DNA of 64,000 bases from Oscillatoriaceae cyanobacterium Prado104. GTDB taxonomy: Bacteria; Cyanobacteriota; Cyanobacteriia; Cyanobacteriales; Microcoleaceae. Both the position numbers and the translations under genes were made by a program. The notes below the pieces were generated by a model, which saw only the letters and a program-made list of their open reading frames with translations, did no database searches and was not told the origin of the DNA. How positions within the stretch are numbered: the first letter of the stretch is position 1; each line of letters opens with the position of its first letter. Where the stretch lies: contig JALOON010000007.1 in the NCBI GenBank assembly GCA_025454405.1, positions 21,054-85,053 of the forward strand. The letters are read 5' to 3'. This document shows, piece after piece, positions 35,440 through 42,229 of the stretch.

Positions 35440-36066
35440 GTGGTTGAGACAGCAATGAAGTACCGAGATTTATTAGTCACGGAAGACGGGCAGTGGCAGG
35501 TTTGCAAACCTGCTAGAGAGTGGGATTTGCTGCGCACTCCCTATCGCTTTCACCGCTTTTTAACGGAAGTTGAAGATGTGCTAGAAGATGCGATCGATGA
35601 GACGAATTGTTTGTCTCAACTGCGGATGCTGGTGCGCAGGTTAGTCACTAATTCCTACTGGATACAAACCCAGTATGCCGAACCCAATCCCGCTACGGGA
35701 AGCGGGACGATCGTCCTTTACGACGAAATTGGCTACCCGCTGACAGTGCAAATTTCCACTTACTTACCGGGCGCGAAATCTTCGATTCACAATCACGGAA
35801 ATTGGGGAGTAGTGACGGTACTGAAAGGCGAAGAAAAAAACACTATTTGGAAGCGGACTCCCGATCCGCAGTTTCCAGATTGGGTAGAACCAACGGCTGA
35901 GGGAATATTGTTACCGGGGGATATTATTAGCTTTACTCCCGATGCAATTCATTCTATAGAAGCCGTCGGCGAAGAACCGACTGTTACTTTCAGCATCTAC
36001 GGTGAAACCCACCATTCCAAACGCTTTGAATTCGATGTGATGAATCGCACTGCCAAAATTTTTTAG
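35440..36066 (+). CDS. Cupin protein, cysteine-dioxygenase-like
   Basis: 208 residues from GTG at 35440, with GAGGAGGA about ten bases upstream; ATG at 35455 is the alternative. The double-stranded beta-helix cupin motifs are clear: YLPGAKSSIHNHGNWGVVTVLKGEEKNT (His-x-His, then Glu) and LLPGDIISFTPDAIHSIEAV (third His). This matches the metal-binding cupin of cysteine-dioxygenase-related proteins, so an iron-dependent oxygenase or a metal/redox sensor is possible. The substrate is not known. Second gene of the tight run behind the conserved control module. Confidence 0.85.
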   Translation: MVETAMKYRDLLVTEDGQWQVCKPAREWDLLRTPYRFHRFLTEVEDVLEDAIDETNCLSQLRMLVRRLVTNSYWIQTQYAEPNPATGSGTIVLYDEIGYPLTVQISTYLPGAKSSIHNHGNWGVVTVLKGEEKNTIWKRTPDPQFPDWVEPTAEGILLPGDIISFTPDAIHSIEAVGEEPTVTFSIYGETHHSKRFEFDVMNRTAKIF

Positions 36067-36193
36067 TAGTTGCGGGTGCATCGACAACAAAGAATTAAGA
36101 CCGATCGAGCAAAGCTTGCGATCGCAATGATACCAACAGGCGATCGAGCGCGATTCCTGTCTGAATTCCTTATCCTTTTATGCGGAGAACATC

Positions 36194-36445
36194 ATGTCAG
36201 AAGAACGCCAAAACCAATATCTCAATCTGATCGATCGACTGATCAAATGCCCCAACGGAGAAGAACCTGATGTTTTGAACAGCGAGTTGGAATTGGTTGA
36301 TGAGGGATTCGTCAAAACACTGATGCAAGTGGCAACAATGATGGCGCATCAAGACAATCATGATGGTGCTAAGTTTCTGATTTTCTTAGCGCGGCAATTA
36401 AGTAAAGAAATGGGTTTGTATCCTGAAGCTTCAGCGGAACAGTAA
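36194..36445 (+). CDS. Small conserved cyanobacterial helical protein
   Basis: 83 residues from ATG at 36194 with GGAGAAC upstream. The sequence (QNQYLNLIDRLIKCPNGEEP and VDEGFVKTLMQVATMMAHQ) looks like the short helical module found at the N-terminus of many cyanobacterial TPR/CHAT proteins. Here it stands alone, which may be a free adaptor or a relic. It lies 127 bp after the cupin gene, same strand. Confidence 0.7.
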   Translation: MSEERQNQYLNLIDRLIKCPNGEEPDVLNSELELVDEGFVKTLMQVATMMAHQDNHDGAKFLIFLARQLSKEMGLYPEASAEQ

Positions 36446-36464
36446 CGTTTACACGGAGGTGCTG

Positions 36465-36782
36465 ATGATTGCCGGATTAAACAAAATGGAAGCGGGAGAG
36501 GTGGCAATGGAGTTTCTGACCAACGATCTCGATATTGACACGGACGATCGAGAGTGGTTTTCGGTGTTGGACGTGCGCCCGATCGGGGAAACTTGGTATG
36601 TTGTGGAAATTGGCATCGAAGGGCTGCCGGATAAATGGGTATTGCAAGTTTACGATACGCGCGAATGCGACCCCAGTTATACTTTCAATTCTCCAATTAA
36701 AGCGACAGAATCTGACACCGGTTTGGAAGATATGCCAGAGGCGATCGCTCAAATCTTAATGGCGGAACGCAGCCATAATTGA
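36465..36782 (+). CDS. Small conserved hypothetical protein
   Basis: 105 residues. I chose ATG at 36465 because GGAGG (36455-36459) is five bases upstream; a GTG at 36459 overlaps that site. The protein is acidic with alternating strands (EWFSVLDVRPIGETWYVVEI and KWVLQVYDTRECDPSYTF). No family is recognised, and no signal or membrane segment is present. It lies 19 bp after the previous gene, so it is likely in the same transcript. Confidence 0.65.
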   Translation: MIAGLNKMEAGEVAMEFLTNDLDIDTDDREWFSVLDVRPIGETWYVVEIGIEGLPDKWVLQVYDTRECDPSYTFNSPIKATESDTGLEDMPEAIAQILMAERSHN

Positions 36783-37122
36783 TACGTTGGCCTGACAGTT
36801 CTCAAATAGGGCAAGCTGTAATTGCAAGCTTGGTGAAGCCGATCTCTCCAATATCAGAAACCGGGTTTCTGGCAAAGACTTTGCACAAAAGCCGATATTT
36901 TTTGTCAGAAATCCGGTTTCTCAAAGCTTGTTGAAAAGGGTGCGAGATGTCAGTTTATCTCACTCCCGTCACCCGATCGAATGTTGTAACCCCTACACTG
37001 ACTAAAATCTAGCCCCTGAGTACAGGATTAATAGCGATCGCCGCCGCACAAAGTTCGCACCCTATACTTGAAAAACGCAACTCCCCGCAAACGACAGATC
37101 TAAAAACTAACGCCATAAAAAC
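36783..37122. other. Intergenic region with GAAACCGGG repeats and a possible promoter
   Basis: Two GAAACCGGGTTTC-family repeats occupy 36856-36922. TATACT at 37063-37068 could be a -10 box for the ankyrin gene, about 55 bp upstream of its ATG. No gene is seen. Confidence 0.5.
36856..36922. repeat. Paired GAAACCGGGTTTC-family palindromes
   Basis: CAGAAACCGGGTTTCTGG and, 45 bp on, CAGAAATCCGGTTTCTC. Same dispersed family as 12727 and 63714. The pair could form a larger hairpin in the transcript. Confidence 0.65.
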
Positions 37123-37587
37123 ATGACCAAACTACTCGCTGCCGATCCCGTACAAACCATGCAAAACTGGTTGCTGGAACAAGGATTTAACCCCGAAGAT
37201 TTAGAACTCAAAGGTAGCAATGGCGATACTGCCCTGATGCAAGCTACGCGATCGGGCGAACTCGAAATCGTTCGATCGCTCGTCGCAGCAGGTGCGGTGG
37301 TGAATGCTAGAAATAATGATGGCAACAATGCCCTGTGGTTTGCTTGTTTTCGCGATCGCCACGATCTAATTGATTTGTTGGTTAATGCTGGAATTGACCT
37401 CAACAATCAGAATGATAATGGGGCTACTGCACTGATGTATGCCGCTTCTGCGAGCAAGACGGAGATGGTGCGCGCTCTTTTAGCAGCAGGTGCCGATTCT
37501 CAGTTAAAAAATCTAGATGATTTTCGGGCGATCGATTTTGCGGGAAATATCGAAATTATCAGGATGCTCAAGTATGTTGTCGTCTAG
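37123..37587 (+). CDS. Ankyrin-repeat protein
   Basis: 154 residues. Three to four ankyrin repeats are visible (NGDTALMQATRSGELEIVRS; DGNNALWFACFRDRHDLIDL; NGATALMYAASASKTEMVRA; a partial last one at IDFAGNIEIIRML). It is a soluble protein-binding module. The following SagB-type gene starts 14 bp before this gene's stop, so the two are translated together and the ankyrin protein probably partners that enzyme. Confidence 0.9.
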   Translation: MTKLLAADPVQTMQNWLLEQGFNPEDLELKGSNGDTALMQATRSGELEIVRSLVAAGAVVNARNNDGNNALWFACFRDRHDLIDLLVNAGIDLNNQNDNGATALMYAASASKTEMVRALLAAGADSQLKNLDDFRAIDFAGNIEIIRMLKYVVV

Positions 37588-38908
37588 CACGATCGAAGGT
37601 AAATATCGCAATAAATATCACGAAGCGACCAAGCATTCTGCGATTTCGGTGCAGCTAGATCCCAATTATGTGGATGCGACAACTCAACCTGTTGCTTTCA
37701 AAAAATACCCGAAATTTTTTCGCCGCTTTCCTTTAGAGTTAGACAATCCGTTTCATCAATTCTTATCCCTCACGAGTGCTATTACTTTTCAAAAGCAATA
37801 TCGCGATGGAACTCATTCTTTGCGAGTTCAACCTTCTGCTGGTGCGCTTTATCCTACAGAAATCTACGTGCAACTGCGCGGCATCAGCGGGATGCTGGAT
37901 GGCATCTACCATCTAGAGCAAGATAGCAGCACTCTTACTCTAATTTACGAGCTAATTGATGACGGTTTGGAGGGATATTTTAGCGACGATCGCCCGATTA
38001 AAGGCTGTATTTTTTTAGTGAGTTGCGTCTATTTTCGGTCGAGTTGGAAATACAAAAATCGCAGTTTGCGCTATTGTTTTTTAGATAGCGGACATCATTT
38101 AGGGGCGATCGAAGCGTCGGCGATTGTCTCTAATTATTCCTACCAATTGCTGTTTGATTTAGATCGCGCGGCTCTCAATGATGACTTGGGATTTGAAAAC
38201 AAAGAATTTGTCGCAGCGGTGGCGATCGCGGGGGAACCGAAAGATAAGAAAGCGGTGCGCAGGTTGCGATCGCCCTTGCCTTTTGTTTCGGCTACCGATT
38301 ATTTTGAACCCAATCTATTTATCGAGGAGGGTTACAAACAGACTTTCGTTGAGAATTGCGAAAAACAGCCGATTAAACAACCGAAATTTCCCTTTGAATC
38401 GAGTCAAATTTTGCAAGCAATTCAGCGGCGGAGATCGGCTAGAAGGTTCAATCCCAGTCCGATCGAACTAAATGATTTCTTGACAGTTTGTACTGCGTTG
38501 CAACAACCGATTCCGAGCGAGAATGCCGCTGCTTTTGAGATTTATGCGGTGGTGCAGCGGGTAACTGGGATGCAGTCGGGACTCTACAAAATCGGCGACA
38601 GCAACTATTGTTTGAAGCTGGGAGATTTTCACGATCGTACAGGCTATCTGTGCATCAATCAGGCGATCGCTCGCGATAGTGCTGCTGTATTTTTCATTGT
38701 CTCCGATTGTGGCAACTATCAGCTAGCGCTGCAGCAAGCAGGTTTTGTGGGACAGCGCATCTATCTAGCGGCTGAAAATCTCAAGTTTGGGTGCAGCGGT
38801 ATCGGTGCATTTTTCGATGATGAAACGCAAGCTTTTTTAGAAACCGATCTCAATGTACTTTACGCGATCGCGATCGGAAATTTGTGCGATCGCGATCGGA
38901 TAAAATAA
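37574..38908 (+). CDS. SagB/ThcOx-type nitroreductase-family oxidoreductase (tandem domains)
   Basis: 444 residues from ATG at 37574, overlapping the ankyrin gene by 14 bp; the frame is open further 5' but inside that gene. The N-terminal flavin-oxidoreductase-like domain has LRVQPSAGALYPTEIYVQL and LDGIYHLEQ. The C-terminal one (about 280-444) has LQAIQRRRSARRFNPSPI and FGCSGIGAFFDDETQAFL. This two-domain form of SagB/ThcOx proteins binds FMN. Some members oxidise azolines in peptide natural products, but stand-alone ones outside such clusters have unknown substrates. No precursor peptide, cyclodehydratase or transporter is nearby. Confidence 0.82.
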   Translation: MLSSSTIEGKYRNKYHEATKHSAISVQLDPNYVDATTQPVAFKKYPKFFRRFPLELDNPFHQFLSLTSAITFQKQYRDGTHSLRVQPSAGALYPTEIYVQLRGISGMLDGIYHLEQDSSTLTLIYELIDDGLEGYFSDDRPIKGCIFLVSCVYFRSSWKYKNRSLRYCFLDSGHHLGAIEASAIVSNYSYQLLFDLDRAALNDDLGFENKEFVAAVAIAGEPKDKKAVRRLRSPLPFVSATDYFEPNLFIEEGYKQTFVENCEKQPIKQPKFPFESSQILQAIQRRRSARRFNPSPIELNDFLTVCTALQQPIPSENAAAFEIYAVVQRVTGMQSGLYKIGDSNYCLKLGDFHDRTGYLCINQAIARDSAAVFFIVSDCGNYQLALQQAGFVGQRIYLAAENLKFGCSGIGAFFDDETQAFLETDLNVLYAIAIGNLCDRDRIK

Positions 38909-38974
38909 TATTTCAGCTTTAGGGGCACGCGCGGATAAAATGGAGCCAGCAGACCGCCGCGCACCGAGCATCCC

Positions 38975-40972
38975 ATGAACAAATCGCTCACCAACCAAAT
39001 TTCTGCGGGCATCGGATTCGCCCTAGCGCTGCTAGTTGCTAACGCGGCAATTTCCTACCGCCACACTCAAAAAATTTTAGCAAACGAAAGCTTGGTAAGA
39101 CACACTCACCAAGTTTTAACCGCCCTCGAAGCAACCCTCTCAACATTAAAAGATGCTGAAACCGGACAGCGGGGCTATTTACTCACAGGAGAAGAACGGT
39201 ATTTAGAACCCTACCAAAGCGCGATCGCTAGCATCAACAAACAGCTCGCAAACTTGCAGCAGTTAACAGCAGAAAATAACGCGCAGCAGCAGAAACTTCA
39301 CAGCTTAAAAATTGCGATCGACTCCAAACTAGCCCAACTTCAAAAAACGATCGACCTGGGGCGTTCTCAGAACTTAGAAGCTGCCCTGCGCGCAGTCAAA
39401 ACCGGTCGGGGAAAGCGAATTATGGGCGAGATCCGACAACAGATAGCTGCAATGACAGCCGCAGAAAATCTGCTCTTGCAACAGCGCTCCCGAGAATTGC
39501 AAGCTAGCATCAACACAGCAATGCTAACTTTCACTGTTGCTACGCTGGCAGATTTGGCATTGATGGGGGTAGTTTATTATTTAGTGAAGCGCGATCGAAC
39601 TTTGCGCGCTCTCCACGAAATCAAGCAAAATCAACTGTTAGAAGAAAGCGCTCGCGATCGGCAATCCCTTGCTGTAACAGAAGAACGCTTTCGCCGCGCC
39701 ATTTTTGACGCTCCGCTGCCCATAATGCTTCATGCCGAAAACGGAGAAATTTTGCAAATCAACCGCGCTTGGACGGAACTTTCCGGCTACCAATTCTCAG
39801 AAATTCCCACGATCGAAGACTGGACCCAAAAAGCTTACGGCAGTCGCAAATCATTAGTAAAAGCAGATATCGATCGGCTGCACCAATTAAACGATCGCGT
39901 TTCTGAAGGCGAATATATCATCATGACTGCCAGCGGTGAAACCCGAATTTGGGACTTTTATTCCGCACCTTTAGGCAAGCTTGCAGACGGTAGAAGTTTA
40001 GCAATCAGTACCGCGATTGACGTTACAGCGCGCAAACAAGCCGAAGCCGAAATTCGGATGCTCAACGCTACCTTAGAGAGGCGAATTGAGAGCCGGACCG
40101 CCCAACTGCAAGCAGCTAACGACGAACTAGAAGCTTTTACTTATACAGTAGCTCACGACTTGCGCGCGCCCCTGCGCGGGATGCAGGGATTGGCGGAAGC
40201 GCTGTTAGAAGATTACCGCGACAACTTAGACGAACTCGGTCAAGAATACGCCCAGCAAATTGTCAATTCTAGCGAACAATTAGAAGAATTAATTCAAGAT
40301 TTGTTAGATTACAGTCGCCTCAGCACTGCCGATTTACCGCTGCAAGTTGTGGAGTTAGATTGTGCTGTAGGGGAAGCGATGAAGAGATTAAAAACCGAGA
40401 TTGAAAAGCAGCACGCGCAAATTAGCATTCGATCGCCCTTGCCTGCTGTTATCGCTCATCCCGTTACTTTAATTCAAGTTATCGTAAATTCGATCGGCAA
40501 CGCTATAAAATTTGTTGAAGGCGTACCACCGCAAGTGCAGGTTTGGGCTGAGGAAATAGAGCATCCCGTAGAGGGGGTGGAGGAAATGGAGAGCGTGAGA
40601 GAATTGGAGATGGCGGGACTGCTGGTAGGGCCAGAGCATTTAGCCCAGGGGGTGCCACCGTGTCCGCCCCCGACTGCTGGGGAAAATTCCCAATTACCTG
40701 TTACCGCATCCGATTTGCCAGTTGCCGATTGCCAAGGGCCTGCAAAAACAATCCGTCTTTGGGTGGAAGATAATGGTATCGGTATTGCACCAGAACATCA
40801 AGAACGCATTTTTCTGGTTTTTGAACGCCTGCACGGTATCGAATCTTACCCCGGAACCGGTATCGGATTAGCTATTGTTTGCAAAGGGGTAGAACGCATG
40901 GGTGGTAGGGTTGGTGTCGAATCCCAATTGGGACAGGGAAGCAGATTTTGGATTGAATTAAGAAAACAATGA
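38975..40972 (+). CDS. CHASE3-PAS sensor histidine kinase with a repeat-derived insertion in the ATPase domain
   Basis: 665 residues from ATG at 38975. Transmembrane segment 8-27, CHASE3 sensor domain about 35-175 (TLSTLKDAETGQRGYLLTGE), second transmembrane segment 182-203, PAS about 230-355, coiled coil, and HisKA with the phospho-accepting His in FTYTVAHDLRAPLRG (about residue 393). The HATPase domain has an N-box-like VNSIGNAIKFVEG, G1 EDNGIGIAPEHQERIFLVF and GTGIGLAIV. Between N and G1, about 60 residues (527-588) form a low-complexity insert that looks like translated intergenic repeat. The stop overlaps the receiver gene at 40969, typical of a phytochrome-like kinase/Rcp1 pair. The ligand is unknown. 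Confidence 0.9.
   Translation: MNKSLTNQISAGIGFALALLVANAAISYRHTQKILANESLVRHTHQVLTALEATLSTLKDAETGQRGYLLTGEERYLEPYQSAIASINKQLANLQQLTAENNAQQQKLHSLKIAIDSKLAQLQKTIDLGRSQNLEAALRAVKTGRGKRIMGEIRQQIAAMTAAENLLLQQRSRELQASINTAMLTFTVATLADLALMGVVYYLVKRDRTLRALHEIKQNQLLEESARDRQSLAVTEERFRRAIFDAPLPIMLHAENGEILQINRAWTELSGYQFSEIPTIEDWTQKAYGSRKSLVKADIDRLHQLNDRVSEGEYIIMTASGETRIWDFYSAPLGKLADGRSLAISTAIDVTARKQAEAEIRMLNATLERRIESRTAQLQAANDELEAFTYTVAHDLRAPLRGMQGLAEALLEDYRDNLDELGQEYAQQIVNSSEQLEELIQDLLDYSRLSTADLPLQVVELDCAVGEAMKRLKTEIEKQHAQISIRSPLPAVIAHPVTLIQVIVNSIGNAIKFVEGVPPQVQVWAEEIEHPVEGVEEMESVRELEMAGLLVGPEHLAQGVPPCPPPTAGENSQLPVTASDLPVADCQGPAKTIRLWVEDNGIGIAPEHQERIFLVFERLHGIESYPGTGIGLAIVCKGVERMGGRVGVESQLGQGSRFWIELRKQ
40555..40738 (+). 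repeat. Intergenic-type repeat inserted in frame in the kinase ATPase domain
   Basis: The phrases GGGACTGCTGGTAGGG, CAGGGGGTGCCACCGTGTCC and CCCAATTACCTGTTACC resemble the intergenic repeat run at 19460-19540 (GGGGCACTGCCCCCGTGCCC, then CCAATTACCAATT). No stop is present. It breaks the kinase core between N and G1 boxes. Confidence 0.6.
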
Positions 40973-41421
40973 CCGCAACGCATACGATTTTGCTAGTAGA
41001 AGACAACCCCGTTGATATTTTGTTAATGCAGCGGGCGTTTCGCAATGGGGCTTTGGCTGATACAGCGCTGCAAATTGTCAGAGATGGTGATGCAGCGGTT
41101 TTTTATTTAAATGGTGATGGAGAATACAGCGATCGCGCCCGCTATCCTTTGCCTGCAATAATTTTACTAGATTTGAAATTGCCCAGGCGATCGGGTCACG
41201 AGGTTTTGGGGTGGTTAAAAAAACAGCCGGATCTCAAACGCTTGCCAGTGGTGATTTTAACTACTTCTTGGCAACCGTTGGATGTCGGTCGAGCTTACGA
41301 TTTAGGAGTGAATTCTTATTTGGTGAAACCATTCGGGTTTGCGGCTTTATTAGAAATGATGAATTGTTTTAAGGACTATTGGCTCGATCGTACCGAACTT
41401 CCGGAAGTTATGCGATCGTAA
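40969..41421 (+). CDS. Single-domain response regulator, Rcp1-like
   Basis: 150 residues, overlapping the kinase stop by 4 bp (ATGA). CheY-like receiver with acidic pocket ILLVEDNPVDILLMQRAF, phospho-acceptor ILLDLKLPRRSGHEVL, ILTTSW and conserved Lys in SYLVKPFGF. The extended loops (Rcp1-type NGDGEYSDRARYPLP) are typical of receivers that pair with cyanobacterial phytochrome-like kinases. It has no output domain, so it probably passes phosphate on or binds a partner. Confidence 0.93.
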   Translation: MTATHTILLVEDNPVDILLMQRAFRNGALADTALQIVRDGDAAVFYLNGDGEYSDRARYPLPAIILLDLKLPRRSGHEVLGWLKKQPDLKRLPVVILTTSWQPLDVGRAYDLGVNSYLVKPFGFAALLEMMNCFKDYWLDRTELPEVMRS

Positions 41422-41446
41422 CTGCGGTTTATTGCTGATAATTACC

Positions 41447-41475
41447 AGGTTTGTAGTGAGGACTTTAGTCCGCTA
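41447..41475. repeat. Part-copy of GTAGTGAGGACTTTAGTCC palindrome
   Basis: AGGTTTGTAGTGAGGACTTT followed by AGTCCGC, the left half of the family at 14314. It sits just upstream of the kinase remnant. Confidence 0.55.
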
Positions 41476-41612
41476 TTTCAGGTTTGCCGATACACCCCGC
41501 CCGACCTATGCCAGTCAATGCAAGTCGCTCACAGAAGCCAAAAAGACCAATCAATTTGAATTCATTTGTGTCTCGATCGATCGCTCAATTGCCAGCAGAA
41601 ATTTCTCGATAG

Positions 41613-41996
41613 CAAGCTCAGATCGCTGTAGTCTTGCCTCTGCCTTTTGTATGGGGACACCCTGCAACGGTACTCCAAGTCTTGACCAATTTGCTATCAA
41701 ATGCTATAAAGTTTGTGAACTGCGAAACCCAAACGCAAGTGAAAGTTTTGGCAGAGTCTGGAGTAGAATATATCTATCTCTGGATAGAAGACAAAGGTAT
41801 TGGCATTGCACCAAAAAATCAAAAGAAAATTTTTGGGTTGTTCGATCGCTTGTACGGTCAAGAATCGTATCCGGGAACGGGAATCGGGCTGGCGATCGCT
41901 CGCAAAGGAATCGAACGCACGGGCGGCGCGATCGGGCTCGAATCAACTTTGGGAAATGGTGCTAGATTTTGGGTAAAATTACCAAAGTACAGTTGA
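41613..41996 (+). pseudogene. Histidine-kinase remnant (ATPase domain only)
   Basis: The frame opens directly after a TAG at 41610-41612 and reads QAQIAVVLPLPFVWGHPATV, LTNLLSNAIKFV (N-box), EDKGIGIAPKNQKKIFGLF (G1) and PGTGIGLAIARKGIERTG, then LGNGARFWVKLP to the stop. The sensor, dimerisation and His region are missing, and only weak start codons (TTG at 41634) exist. It closely resembles the end of the kinase at 38975, so it is likely a 5'-deleted paralog. Confidence 0.7.
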
Positions 41997-42229
41997 GAGT
42001 TGACAGTTGAGAGTTGACAGTTGATAGTTACTCCGAAAGCAGCCATCAGCCTTTCTTACTTCTCTCTTGAAATCTGAGTATATGATAAGCTAAGCAACAT
42101 CAATCCAAAGCAATAGAGGTATTTGCAGGTCGCGTCAGACAGCAAACCCAACATTAAAATTGCAGTAATTGCTGAGTGCTCTAATTGTAGATTTGATAAA
42201 GTTGCCGCAATACCAACAGTGAAAATCCC

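Noticed and set aside
37517..37573. Longer N-terminus for the SagB-type protein
   Set aside because: The extra 19 codons lie wholly inside the ankyrin gene and lack a ribosome site; ATG at 37574 is the better start.
28696..38908. Claiming a nitrogen-fixation cluster
   Set aside because: Only the regulator family suggests it. No nifH, nifD, nifK, nifB or other nif gene is present in the window.
41432..41965. 177-codon plus-strand open frame over the kinase remnant
   Set aside because: It is an out-of-frame reading of the remnant; the ATPase motifs are in the other frame.
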